DNA from: Candidatus Eisenbacteria bacterium
GTDB lineage: Bacteria; Eisenbacteria; RBG-16-71-46; JACRLI01
Direction of reading: 5' to 3'
Assembly: GCA_016235265.1 (NCBI GenBank)
Contig: JACRLI010000015.1
Span: 84,997 to 133,334, forward strand
Length of the DNA stretch: 48,338 nt
Both the position numbers and the translations under genes were made by a program. The number at the start of each line of letters is the position of its first letter. Positions within the stretch are counted from its first letter, which is position 1. The notes beneath the pieces were generated by a model, which searched no databases, was not told where the DNA came from, and saw nothing but the letters and a program-made list of their open reading frames with translations. Of the stretch, positions 8,734 through 16,417 are shown piece after piece.

Positions 8734-9833
8734 GCGCCCTCCGCCTGGGCCGCCACGTTCACCAGCGGCAGCCGCACCGTGAACTGGGCCCCGCCGGAAG
8801 GCAGGTTCCTGGCCGTCAGCGCCCCTCCCTGCTCGCGCACGATCTGCAGCGAGATGGGCAGCCCCAGCCCGGTGCCCAGGGGCCGGGTGGTGAAGAAGGG
8901 GTCGAAGATCTTCTCGAACACCTCGGGGGGGATCCCGGGGCCGGTGTCCGCGAGCACCAGGTCCACCATGGACTTCTTGGTCCGGTAGCGCTTGATGCCC
9001 AGGCCGACCTTGAGCGTGCCGCCTTCGGGCATGGCCTGCATGGCGTTGATGCCCAGGTTCAGGACCACCTGCTGGAGCAGGTCGGGGTCGGTCCACACGT
9101 GCGCGGGCTCGTCGCAGAAGTCGCGCGCGATCTGCACGCCGGCAGCCTTGAACTGCAGCTCGAGGTTGTCCAGCACGCGGCCCACCAGGGCGGAGACGTC
9201 GGTGGGGCCGGGACGGCTGACCTGGGGCCGGGCGAACTGGAGCAGGCCGCTGATGATGGTCTCGATGCGGTCCAGCTCCTTGATGACGTCGTCCAGGTCC
9301 TCCTTGCGGGGGTCCTGCGGCTTGAGCTTGCTGGCCACGAACTGGACGGTGGTGCGGATGCCGGTGAGAGGATTGCGGATCTCGTGCGCCACGCACGCGG
9401 AGAGCTCGCCCAGCGAGATCAGCCGGTCGAGCTTCTTCTGCTGCTCTTCCTCGGCCGCGGAGTCGGTGACGTCCTCGAGGAACACCACCGAGCCGGCCCG
9501 GTTGCCCGCCTCGTCGCGCATCATCATGACGGAGGGCCGCAGCACAACCTCGGCTTCGTCCACCGTGAGGCGGATCTCGAGCGACTCCTGCGGCTGTGCG
9601 AACCGGTCCTCCCGCCGCACCTCGAGCCACTTCTCGGTGGGAACGTTGAGGACCTTTTCGACGCGGCGGCCGGAGAGCTCGTCGGACGGCGTCTTGAGGA
9701 TCTCCTCGGCCTTGCGATTGCCGAAGATCACACGCTCGTCCCGGTCCAGGGCGAGGATGCCCTGGTCGAAGCTGTCGAGGATGAGCTGAGGCGCCCGTTG
9801 GACGAGCGCATCGAGCTGGAGTCTTCCGCTCAA
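8730..9833 (-). CDS. PAS-domain sensor histidine kinase (NtrB-like)
   Basis: A 367-residue soluble kinase with no membrane segment. A PAS domain occupies about 12-125. The HisKA H-box is LGELSACVAHEIRNPLTGI with H150. The HATPase_c domain has N-box VLNLGINAMQAM, G1 DTGPGIPPE and FDPFFTTRPLGTGLGL. This arrangement is typical of NtrB-type partners of sigma-54 activators and it is coupled to one downstream. I chose TTG at 9833 because AAGGAG lies seven bases before it. A GTG two codons earlier (9839) is also in frame but sits only one base after the same ribosome site. A cytoplasmic signal is implied; its nature is not visible. Confidence 0.92.
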   Translation of the reverse strand: MSGRLQLDALVQRAPQLILDSFDQGILALDRDERVIFGNRKAEEILKTPSDELSGRRVEKVLNVPTEKWLEVRREDRFAQPQESLEIRLTVDEAEVVLRPSVMMMRDEAGNRAGSVVFLEDVTDSAAEEEQQKKLDRLISLGELSACVAHEIRNPLTGIRTTVQFVASKLKPQDPRKEDLDDVIKELDRIETIISGLLQFARPQVSRPGPTDVSALVGRVLDNLELQFKAAGVQIARDFCDEPAHVWTDPDLLQQVVLNLGINAMQAMPEGGTLKVGLGIKRYRTKKSMVDLVLADTGPGIPPEVFEKIFDPFFTTRPLGTGLGLPISLQIVREQGGALTARNLPSGGAQFTVRLPLVNVAAQAEGA

Positions 9834-9895
9834 GAGCACGCTCCTTCATCCATCGCGCTCAAGCTATCACGCGCTTCGCGGCGGTCGCAAGGAAT

Positions 9896-9925
9896 TTGTC
9901 CCCAAAATCGGGGCTGTGATAGACT
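9896..9925 (+). promoter_or_regulatory. Candidate sigma-70 promoter for the NHL-TolQ-TolR genes
   Basis: TTGTCC and TAGACT are spaced by 18 bases, about 50 bases before the ATG at 9975, in the divergent gap between the kinase and the NHL gene. A weak opposite-strand candidate for the kinase (TTGCGA, 18 bases, TAGCTT) lies in the same gap. Consensus matching only. Confidence 0.35.
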
Positions 9926-9974
9926 GCGCCACGAGGCCACCAGCCGTCCCGAAGCGGACAGGGAAGATCCTCGA

Positions 9975-11234
9975 ATGAAGTTCCGACGCGCCCTCACAGT
10001 CCTCCTCCTCGCCGTCGCGCTCGCGGCGCTCCCGGCCACGTGCGGCGCCGAGGGGACCATCGTGGTGCGGAGCGCGCGCCCCACCGGGCCGTTCTGCGCC
10101 CGCGTGTCGTGGGAGCCTCTGTACATCTCCGATTTCGCCCGGCTGGAGATCCACGCCGGCAGCACCCCGGACTTCGCCCCCGACGACAGCACCCTGATGT
10201 GGACCACCACCGCCGCCTCCGACACCGCCTCGGTGGTGGGCGGACTTGCCCCGGCCACGCGCTACTTCCTGCGGCTCCGGGCGGTGGGGCTGGGCGGTCT
10301 CGCCACCGTCTCCGGGGGAGTGCCGGTCACCACCCGTCCGGCGCCGGCGCAGGCCTACCGGGTCCAGTTCGAGTGGGGCGGCCGCGGCTCCATCCCCGGG
10401 CGCTTCCAGGGAGCCTCCGCCGTGGTGGTGGACCCGTCGCGCAATTTCTGGGTCAGCGACTTCCGGGGCAACCGCATCCAGAAGTTCGGGCCCACCGGGT
10501 ACGGGTTCGTGCTGTGGGGCGCCACCGGCACCCAGACCGGGCAGTTCCAGGGGCCCTCGGGCCTGGCGCTGGACGGGCGCGGGGGAATCTGGGTGGCGGA
10601 CTCGCGCAACGCGCGCATCCAGAAGTTCACGCTCTCGGGGCAGTTTCTGAAATCCGTCGGCTCTGCGGGCGCCGGCGAGGGCCAGTTCCGCCTGCCCCAG
10701 GGCATCGCGGTGGACAACCAGGGCTACGTCTACGTGGCCGACCCGGGCAATCGCACGGTGCAGAAGTTCTCCTCCGACGGCGGCTTCATGCTGCGATTCC
10801 CGCGGCCCTCGGCCGGGGACCCGGGCCTTTACGCTCCCAACGGACTGGCGGTGGACCCCGCCGGGTTCGTGTTCGTGACCGACGCCCGCAATCACTGCAT
10901 CCACGTGTTCACCACCGAGGGCAAGTTCCTCAGCGTCATCGGGAGGCCGGGGTGCGGCCCCGGTGAATTGTGGTCGCCCTCGGGCGTCTCGATTGACATC
11001 ACCGGGGCGGTGTACGTGGTGGACTCCGGCAACCAGCGGGTGCAGAAGTTCACCCGCCGCGGCGAGTTCGTGGGCCAGTGGGGCTTCCGGGGGCGCGACC
11101 CGGGCCAGTTCCTTCACCCGCAGGGCATCTCCGTGAGCGAGACCGGCGATGTCTACGTGGCCGACTTCGACAACGACCGGGTGCAGCAGTTCGTGCCCAT
11201 GCCCGCCTCCCCCGAGACCGCGCCGAGCCGATGA
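9975..11234 (+). CDS. Exported NHL-repeat beta-propeller protein with a fibronectin-III-like domain
   Basis: A 419-residue protein. Residues 1-25 form a signal peptide (basic MKFRR, then a Leu/Ala core). About 30-120 look like a fibronectin-III-type domain (PATRYFLRLRAVG). Six NHL repeats follow from about 125 to 410, each with the pattern GQF..P.G...D..G..YVADxGNxRVQKF, enough for a complete six-bladed propeller. NHL propellers mediate protein, sugar or RNA contacts; here the signal peptide implies periplasmic or surface location. The stop overlaps the start of the TolQ-like gene as ATGA, so the two are coupled, recalling the propeller protein TolB of Tol systems. That functional parallel is inference. 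Confidence 0.88.
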   Translation: MKFRRALTVLLLAVALAALPATCGAEGTIVVRSARPTGPFCARVSWEPLYISDFARLEIHAGSTPDFAPDDSTLMWTTTAASDTASVVGGLAPATRYFLRLRAVGLGGLATVSGGVPVTTRPAPAQAYRVQFEWGGRGSIPGRFQGASAVVVDPSRNFWVSDFRGNRIQKFGPTGYGFVLWGATGTQTGQFQGPSGLALDGRGGIWVADSRNARIQKFTLSGQFLKSVGSAGAGEGQFRLPQGIAVDNQGYVYVADPGNRTVQKFSSDGGFMLRFPRPSAGDPGLYAPNGLAVDPAGFVFVTDARNHCIHVFTTEGKFLSVIGRPGCGPGELWSPSGVSIDITGAVYVVDSGNQRVQKFTRRGEFVGQWGFRGRDPGQFLHPQGISVSETGDVYVADFDNDRVQQFVPMPASPETAPSR

Positions 11235-11905
11235 ACGCAACCAACGCCGCCGTCACCGCCTACAACTTCGAGTGGTCCCACATGGTGGCCCACGGCGGCG
11301 TGGTGCTGACCGTGCTGCTGGTGTTCTCGGTGCTGGTGGTGGCGGTGGTGATCGACCGGCTGCGCGCCATTCGGCTGGGGGGCGACCCGCAGGCGCTCCT
11401 CTCGGGCATCCGCCCGATGCTGGAGCGCGGGGACCGGGCGGGCGCGCTGGCTTCCACCGCGCAGGGCCGGGGGGCGCTGGCGCGCCTGGCGCGCGCCGGG
11501 CTGATGGCGTGGGGGGAGGAACGCGAGTTCCTGGAGGAGGCCCTGTGGCGCCAGCGCGAGCTGGAGGTCCTGGCCTGGGAGGCGCGGCTGGCGGTGCTGG
11601 GCACCATCGGCGCCATCGCTCCCTTCGTGGGGCTGTTCGGCACCGTGCTGGGCATCGTGCAGGCTTTCCAGGCGCTGGCCACCGACCAGTCGGGCGGGCC
11701 GGCCGTGGTGGCGGGCGGGATCTCCGAGGCCCTGGTCACCACCGCGGCGGGCCTGTTCGTGGCGATTCCCTCGGTGGCGGCCTTCAATCTCTTCTCGCGC
11801 CGCATCAAGGTGGCCCGCACCCGGCTGGACGCCGCCGCATCCGAGCTCCTGGGCCTGCTGGCGCGGCTCTCCCCGAGGGACCCGCAGGCCGGAGACCGCC
11901 GGTGA
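11231..11905 (+). CDS. MotA/TolQ/ExbB proton-channel family protein
   Basis: A 224-residue inner-membrane protein with the three-helix TolQ/ExbB layout: helix 1 about 20-42, a cytoplasmic loop rich in charged residues, helix 2 about 118-145 (GTIGAIAPFVGLFGTVLGIV) and helix 3 about 160-187 (LVTTAAGLFVAIPSVAAFN). These proteins form pentameric channels that use the proton gradient to drive a partner across the periplasm. It overlaps the NHL gene by ATGA and the TolR-like gene by GTGA, so all three are translationally coupled. No TolA, TonB or Pal gene is adjacent, so I leave the symbol open between tolQ and exbB. Confidence 0.9.
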   Translation: MNATNAAVTAYNFEWSHMVAHGGVVLTVLLVFSVLVVAVVIDRLRAIRLGGDPQALLSGIRPMLERGDRAGALASTAQGRGALARLARAGLMAWGEEREFLEEALWRQRELEVLAWEARLAVLGTIGAIAPFVGLFGTVLGIVQAFQALATDQSGGPAVVAGGISEALVTTAAGLFVAIPSVAAFNLFSRRIKVARTRLDAAASELLGLLARLSPRDPQAGDRR

Positions 11906-12345
11906 GCCGCTTTCGCCGCGCTTCCGCAAACGGCGACGAACCGGTGTTCTCCGATATCAACATCACGCCCTTCACCGACGTGGTGCTGGTGCTCCTGATC
12001 ATCTTCCTGGTGACCGCCCCGATGCTCTTCGAGACCCGCATCCCGGTGAAGCTGCCGGTCTCATCCCAGGCCTCCGCCTCCCCCGAGGCGCATCCCACGG
12101 TGGTGGTGACCGCCGACGGCCAGGTGTTCCTGGATGACCGGCCCGTGGACGGCCCGGCCGCCCTGGTGGGTGCCCTGCGCAACGCCATCCTGACCCGTGG
12201 CGACAAGACGGTGGTGTTCAAGGCCGACGCCGAGGCCCGCCACGGCCGGGTAATCGAGTGCCTGGACGCCGCGAAGGCTGCCGGCGCCGACCGGCTCGCC
12301 ATCTCCGCCCGCCAGGCCCGCCGGGAGCCTTCCCAGGGCCGCTGA
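11902..12345 (+). CDS. TolR/ExbD family biopolymer transport protein
   Basis: A 147-residue protein with a short cytoplasmic N-terminus, one membrane helix and a periplasmic domain. The helix region FSDINITPFTDVVLVLLIIF contains the conserved proton-handling Asp of the family. The periplasmic part (about 55-135) ends in the DRLAIS strand typical of TolR/ExbD. The GTG start overlaps the TolQ-like stop. It should form the energised complex with the gene before it. The force-transmitting partner is not in the window unless the NHL protein fills a related role. Confidence 0.9.
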   Translation: MSRFRRASANGDEPVFSDINITPFTDVVLVLLIIFLVTAPMLFETRIPVKLPVSSQASASPEAHPTVVVTADGQVFLDDRPVDGPAALVGALRNAILTRGDKTVVFKADAEARHGRVIECLDAAKAAGADRLAISARQARREPSQGR

Positions 12346-12364
12346 GCCGGTCCGAATCCAGCCC

Positions 12365-12393
12365 TTGAGCCCGGGGCCCCGCCGGGGTATCCT
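12365..12393 (+). promoter_or_regulatory. Candidate promoter for the PpiD-like gene
   Basis: TTGAGC and TATCCT are separated by exactly 17 bases, about 55 bases upstream of the ATG at 12448, in the 102-base gap after the TolR-like gene. It would let the foldase be made independently of the genes before it. Confidence 0.4.
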
Positions 12394-12447
12394 TAGTTGT
12401 TTGTCGCCCGAAATCGGCCGTTTTTCCTTCCGGGAGGTCATTCCCTC

Positions 12448-14259
12448 ATGTTGCATCTGTTCCGGGACCGTCGCCGCACCAAGCTGATCTGGATCGCCGT
12501 CGCCGGCGGCACCATCTTCACGTTCCTCATCGGGTTCAACTTCCTGTTCGGCACCGGCGCCGGCAGCGAGAACGCCGGGACCTCCGCCTCCCTGGGCTCG
12601 GTGTACGGCCAGCCCGTGGGACGGGAGGAGTACCAGTTGCGCCTCTCCCGCAGCCTGGAAAACTACCGCCAGCGTGCCGGGCGCGAAATGGACGACGCCA
12701 GCCTGTCCTACGTGCGGGACCAGACGTGGAACCAGTTGCTGGTCGAGAGGGTGATGACCGCGAAAGCCCGGAAGCTGGGTCTGAAGGCCACCGACGCGGA
12801 GGTCGTGTTCGCCGTGCGCAACCTGCCCCCGCAGGACATCCTGCAGGCCCCGGTGTTCCAGACCAACGGACAATTCGACCCGGCCAAGTACCGCCAGGCG
12901 CTCGAGGATCCCAACCAGAGCTGGGTCTGGCTCGAGCAGATGCAGCGTGAGGCCCTGCCGCAGTGGAAGCTGCGCCAGCTCACCACCTCGATGGGCCGGA
13001 TCACCGACACCGACCTCGTCGAGGCCTACGCCCGCAATCGCGAGAAGGCCCAGGTGGTGGCGGTGCTCTTCCCCAACACCGCCAGCCCGGTGAAGCCGGA
13101 GGAAGTCACCCGCCCCGATCTCGAGGCCTACTACAAGAAGCACGAGGCGGAATTCCGACGCGAGCGGGAGGCCAGCCTGGTCCTGGTGGTGGTCCCGAAG
13201 GTGCCCACGCCCTCCGACCTGCGCTCGGCCGAGGAAAACGCGCGCAGCCTGTACGCCGAGGCGGTGAAGGACACCAATTTCGCCCGTTTCGCCTCGCAGG
13301 TGTCCGATGCGCAGGTGGGCAGCCTGCCCTCGGGCGAGCCCGGCGTGCTGGTGGAGAAGGGCCAGCTGCCCAGGGAGCTGGACGGCCCGGTGTTCGGGAT
13401 GGCCGCGGGCCAGGTGCTGCAGCCGATCCAGGTCCCGGGCGCGTGGCACATCGTGAAGTACGTGGGGCCGGTGCAGGACCAGGGCAAGGAGAAGCGCCAC
13501 ATCATCGACCTGCAGGTGGCGGTGAAGGCCGGCGAGGAATCCCTCACCCGGGCGCACGAACAGCTCAACGCGGTGCGTGAGGCGGCCGCCAAGCAGGGGC
13601 TGCAGGCGGCGGCCACCAAGGCCGGCCTGAAGCCCGCGGTCACCGGCTGGTTCAGCGAGGAGAGCGCGCCCCCGCTGCTGATGCAGGTGCCGGAACTGGT
13701 GAGCTTCGGCGTGAACTTCAAGAAGGGCACCCTGACCCAGGTCCTCGAGAAACCCAGCGCGCTGCTGCTGGCCCAGGTGTCGGACCGCCGCAACGCCGGC
13801 CAGCGCAGCCTCGCGGAAGTCGAGCCGGAGCTCCGTACGCGCGTGGCCCAGGAGAAGTCGGTGGACCGCTCGGAGGTGAAGGCCCGCGAGTTCATGGCCC
13901 AGGCGCCCTCGGGAAGCATCGAGGAGTCCGCCAGGCAGGCCGGGGCCAGCGTGGTGGGACCGGTGGAATTCACCCGCAACGGCCCCTTTCCGCCGGCGCT
14001 GCAGTACGAGCCGGAGGTGGTCGGCTCCGCCTTCGGGTACGCCCCGGGCAGCACCCACGTGGTGCGCGGCTCGCAGGGCGCGTTCGTGTTGCGCGTGCTG
14101 AACCGGTTCGGCTACGACATGGAGAAGTTCCAGCAGGAGGCCCCGCAGTTCCGCTCCCAGCTGACGCAGGAGCGGCAGCAGGAGTACGGCCAGGCACTGC
14201 TCAAAAAGCTCATGAAGGACGCCCGGGTGCAGGACCTGCGGGCGGAAGTGGGCTTCTAG
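12448..14259 (+). CDS. ppiD: PpiD/SurA-like membrane-anchored peptidyl-prolyl isomerase
   Basis: A 603-residue protein with one N-terminal membrane helix (about 13-33, LIWIAVAGGTIFTFLIGFN) and a long periplasmic part. Residues 45-200 match the SurA_N chaperone region (PVGREEYQLRLSR, GQFDPAKYRQAL, LVEAYARNREK). A parvulin-type region follows at about 240-345, and a second helical chaperone segment closes the protein. This is the PpiD layout, which helps outer-membrane and periplasmic proteins fold as they leave the Sec channel. The parvulin core looks divergent, as in E. coli PpiD, so chaperone activity may outweigh isomerase activity. The ATG has GGGAGGT about 9 bases upstream. Other SurA-like foldases are possible; the N-terminal anchor favours PpiD. 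Confidence 0.85.
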   Translation: MLHLFRDRRRTKLIWIAVAGGTIFTFLIGFNFLFGTGAGSENAGTSASLGSVYGQPVGREEYQLRLSRSLENYRQRAGREMDDASLSYVRDQTWNQLLVERVMTAKARKLGLKATDAEVVFAVRNLPPQDILQAPVFQTNGQFDPAKYRQALEDPNQSWVWLEQMQREALPQWKLRQLTTSMGRITDTDLVEAYARNREKAQVVAVLFPNTASPVKPEEVTRPDLEAYYKKHEAEFRREREASLVLVVVPKVPTPSDLRSAEENARSLYAEAVKDTNFARFASQVSDAQVGSLPSGEPGVLVEKGQLPRELDGPVFGMAAGQVLQPIQVPGAWHIVKYVGPVQDQGKEKRHIIDLQVAVKAGEESLTRAHEQLNAVREAAAKQGLQAAATKAGLKPAVTGWFSEESAPPLLMQVPELVSFGVNFKKGTLTQVLEKPSALLLAQVSDRRNAGQRSLAEVEPELRTRVAQEKSVDRSEVKAREFMAQAPSGSIEESARQAGASVVGPVEFTRNGPFPPALQYEPEVVGSAFGYAPGSTHVVRGSQGAFVLRVLNRFGYDMEKFQQEAPQFRSQLTQERQQEYGQALLKKLMKDARVQDLRAEVGF

Positions 14260-14261
14260 GG

Positions 14262-14365
14262 GCGCGAGCCCTCGCACACCGGCCGGCGGGCGCCGGCCAC
14301 GGGAAGCAGAGGCCCCCGGGAGCGTGCTCCCGGGGGCCTCTGCTTCCCGCCTTCGGGGCTCGCGC
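14262..14365. terminator. Large nested palindrome between convergent ppiD and tatA
   Basis: The centre is a perfect 22-base inverted repeat (14301-14322 and 14327-14348) with a CGTG loop. A second hairpin (GGCCGGC, loop of 4, GCCGGCC) is at 14281-14298. An outer pair of 10-base arms (14262-14271 and 14356-14365) encloses both. It starts just after the ppiD stop and ends 7 bases before the tatA stop, so it can terminate transcripts from both sides. No T-run follows the stems. Confidence 0.65.
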
Positions 14366-14372
14366 GGGCCAC

Positions 14373-14564
14373 CTATCCGGTGGGCGGCGGAGTGGGCGGC
14401 ACCGGCGGCGTGGGCGGCTTCTCGTCGTCGCCCTTGGTGGCCTTCCGGAATTCCTTGATCCCCTCCCCGAGCGACTTTGCCAGCTGCGGGATCTTGGCGG
14501 CCCCGAACAGGAGGATGACCACCAGCAGGACGATGAGGACTTCACCGCGTCCTAGGAAACCCAT
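14373..14564 (-). CDS. tatA: Sec-independent protein translocase subunit TatA
   Basis: A 63-residue protein with the classic TatA plan: MGFLGRGEVLIVLL, one membrane helix, the FG hinge (LLFGAAKIPQLAKSLGEGI), an amphipathic helix (KEFRKA) and a short tail rich in Pro and Thr. TatA assembles the pore for folded proteins together with TatC, which is encoded 9 kb away in another operon in this window. ATG at 14564 is preferred because AAGGAG lies eight bases upstream; a GTG three codons earlier overlaps that site. No tatB was seen, so TatA may be bifunctional. It is the last gene of the operon that begins at dapL. Confidence 0.92.
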   Translation of the reverse strand: MGFLGRGEVLIVLLVVILLFGAAKIPQLAKSLGEGIKEFRKATKGDDEKPPTPPVPPTPPPTG

Positions 14565-14588
14565 CGATACCACTCCTTGTGTGAGAAA

Positions 14589-14609
14589 CCGCGGGCCCGC
14601 CGCCCGCGG
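14589..14609 (-). terminator. Intercistronic hairpin before tatA
   Basis: A 7-base perfect inverted repeat (CCGCGGG / CCCGCGG, loop of 7) lies between the LytR_C gene and tatA. On the minus strand it is followed by TTTCTC and then the tatA ribosome site. It may act as a partial terminator or set an RNA end that changes tatA dosage. Confidence 0.35.
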
Positions 14610-14619
14610 CGCGGAACGC

Positions 14620-15120
14620 TCACGGAGTCAGGCGAAGGCCCCGGTAATCCCGCCCCACGACCACGCGGATGTCGGCACTGGCCAGGGCCGTGCGCATCAG
14701 CAGCGGGAACCCTCCGTGCAGGTACTCTACCACTTCGCGGGCCGCCGCGGGGTCTCCCTTTCGGTCCAGCACCAGCGTGGTGCCGTAGTCCTGGCGGTCG
14801 GCGTTCTCCACCCGGGTGACGCGGAAGCCCCCGTCCCGGAGCGCCTCGGCCACGCGCCCCCCCGCCCCGGCGTTGCCGCTGCCGTTGAGGATCTCGATGC
14901 GCACCGCCTGCCTCTGTGCCCGCATCGCCCGGGGCGCCGACTCGCGGCCCGCCTCCGCCACGGACCCGGCCCAGCGGGCCCGCAGGCCCCCCACCGCCTT
15001 GATCGCGGCCGATCCGGCGAATGCGGCCACCAGCCCCACGGCCAGCACCAGCAGCACCACCGCCGGCCAGGCGCTCCCACCCTTGGGGACGCGGCGCTTG
15101 CGGGACGACTTCCTTGCCAT
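14620..15120 (-). CDS. LytR_C domain membrane protein
   Basis: A 166-residue protein with a very basic N-terminus (MARKSSRKRR), one membrane helix (about 17-40) and a C-terminal LytR_C domain (VRIEILNGSGNAGAGGRVAE, then YGTTLVLDRKGD and ADIRVVVGRDY). This domain is the small C-terminal module of LytR-CpsA-Psr-type proteins, but here the catalytic part is absent. Stand-alone versions are common and of unknown role, probably at the cell wall. The ATG at 15120 has GGAGGT at a short spacing; an in-frame start 12 codons earlier lacks such a site. Confidence 0.82.
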   Translation of the reverse strand: MARKSSRKRRVPKGGSAWPAVVLLVLAVGLVAAFAGSAAIKAVGGLRARWAGSVAEAGRESAPRAMRAQRQAVRIEILNGSGNAGAGGRVAEALRDGGFRVTRVENADRQDYGTTLVLDRKGDPAAAREVVEYLHGGFPLLMRTALASADIRVVVGRDYRGLRLTP

Positions 15121-15186
15121 CCGTACCTCCGTGCCTTTTCCGGGCCTCCGCCGCATGCGACGGGGCGGGGCCCTCCGGGTGACGCG

Positions 15187-15672
15187 CTACTTCTCCTGCC
15201 GGAACGCCGCCCGCAGGCGCTTCCAGCTCGCAGGCAGGCTCTCCGGCATCACCTTGGTGCCCGCCAGGGCGGGCATGAAATTCGTGTCCCCCGACCAGCG
15301 CGGCAGCATGTGCACGTGCGCGTGACCGGGGACGCCCGCGCCGGCGCACTCGCCGAGGTTCATCCCCACGTTGAGCCCCTGGGGACGGTACGCCCGGCGA
15401 ACCGCGCGCTCCGCGCGCTCCAGCAGCTCCACCAGGTCGGCGCGCTCGGCGGCCGTGAGGCCGGACAGTCCCGCGGCGTGCCGACGCGGGACCACCATCA
15501 CGTGGCCCGTGTTGTACGGGAACGCGTTCAGCACCACGAACGAGTGCGCGCTGCGCGCCAGGGTCCACGCCGCGCGGTCGGTGCGCGCCTTCAGGAGCCG
15601 GCAAAAGAGGCAGCCCTGCGGCTGCTTCGCGCCCACGTACGCCATCCGCCAGGTGGCCCACATGCGCTCCAC
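15187..15672 (-). CDS. HIT family nucleotide hydrolase/phosphorylase (Ap4A-like)
   Basis: A 161-residue protein. The histidine triad is HAHVHMLPRW near residue 116. The N-terminus MERMWATWRMAYV and the CLFC pair match the zinc-containing branch often annotated as AP-4-A phosphorylase-like. Members cleave dinucleoside polyphosphates or nucleotidyl conjugates through a nucleotidyl-histidine intermediate. GTG at 15672 is chosen because it gives the family's conserved MERxWAxWR opening; it begins one base after the TAG of the GlmU-like gene. Substrate is not predictable from the motif alone. Confidence 0.9.
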   Translation of the reverse strand: MERMWATWRMAYVGAKQPQGCLFCRLLKARTDRAAWTLARSAHSFVVLNAFPYNTGHVMVVPRRHAAGLSGLTAAERADLVELLERAERAVRRAYRPQGLNVGMNLGECAGAGVPGHAHVHMLPRWSGDTNFMPALAGTKVMPESLPASWKRLRAAFRQEK

Positions 15673-15673
15673 G

Positions 15674-16417
15674 CTAGTCCTCCCCGCGCTCGTGGTAATA
15701 ACGGGCCAGGCCCTCGAGCTGCTCCGGCGTGTTGATGCCGCTCACCTCGCGCGGATCCGGCGCGGCCCACGCGCCCACGCGCCGGCCCCAGCCGCGCAGC
15801 ACCGCGATGGTGTCGGTGAGGTAGAACTCGCCCTGGCTGTTCTCGTCGCGCACCTCGTCCAGCGCCTGCTGCACCAGCGGGTAGCGAAAGCAGTAGATGC
15901 TCGAGTTGATCTCACGCACCTCGCGCTGCTCCGGGGTGGCGTCCCGGTGCTCCACGATCCCGGTCACGTCCCCGTTCGGACCGCGCAGGATCCGGCCGTA
16001 GCCGGTGGCGTCGTCCAGCACGGCCGTCAGGATGGTGGCGTCGAAGCCGCCGTCCAGGTGCCGCCGGAACAGCTCGCGCAGCGTGGACGCGCGCAGGAAC
16101 GGCACGTCGCCGCACAACACCGCCAGGGTGCCCTCGAAGTCTTCGAGCGGGGCGCGGGCGCGGCGCACCGCGTCCCCGGTACCCAGCTGCTGCGGCTGGT
16201 CGGCGAAGACCACGTCGCGGCCGCGCAGCACCTCGCGCACCCGTTTCGCCTGGTGGCCGACCACCACCACGTTGGGGCGGAGCCCCAGGCCCTCGGCGGT
16301 GTCCACCACGTACTCCACCAGCGCCCGGCCGTCCACCTGGTGCAGCACCTTGGCCAGGTCCGAGTTCATCCGCGTGCCCCGGCCGGCGGCCAGGATCAGG
16401 GAGGCCCGGGCGTTCAC
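15674..16417 (-). CDS. GlmU-like UDP-N-acetylglucosamine pyrophosphorylase, single domain
   Basis: A 247-residue nucleotidyltransferase matching only the N-terminal half of GlmU: LAAGRGTRMNSDLAKVLH for nucleotide binding, GTGDAVRRA, LCGDVPFL, DATGYGRI, REINSSIYCF and NSQGEFYLTD. The predicted reaction is UTP plus GlcNAc-1-phosphate to UDP-GlcNAc. The left-handed beta-helix acetyltransferase half is missing: the gene ends cleanly and the HIT gene follows. GlcN-1-P acetylation must therefore be done elsewhere, or the enzyme acts on another sugar phosphate. The GTG start overlaps the panC stop as GTGA. Confidence 0.85.
   Translation of the reverse strand: MNARASLILAAGRGTRMNSDLAKVLHQVDGRALVEYVVDTAEGLGLRPNVVVVGHQAKRVREVLRGRDVVFADQPQQLGTGDAVRRARAPLEDFEGTLAVLCGDVPFLRASTLRELFRRHLDGGFDATILTAVLDDATGYGRILRGPNGDVTGIVEHRDATPEQREVREINSSIYCFRYPLVQQALDEVRDENSQGEFYLTDTIAVLRGWGRRVGAWAAPDPREVSGINTPEQLEGLARYYHERGED

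Noticed and set aside
7351..9849. Apparent 832-codon fusion of an unknown N-terminal part with the sigma-54 activator
   Set aside because: The first 370 codons are the kinase gene read in the wrong frame; the activator starts at the GTG overlapping the kinase stop.
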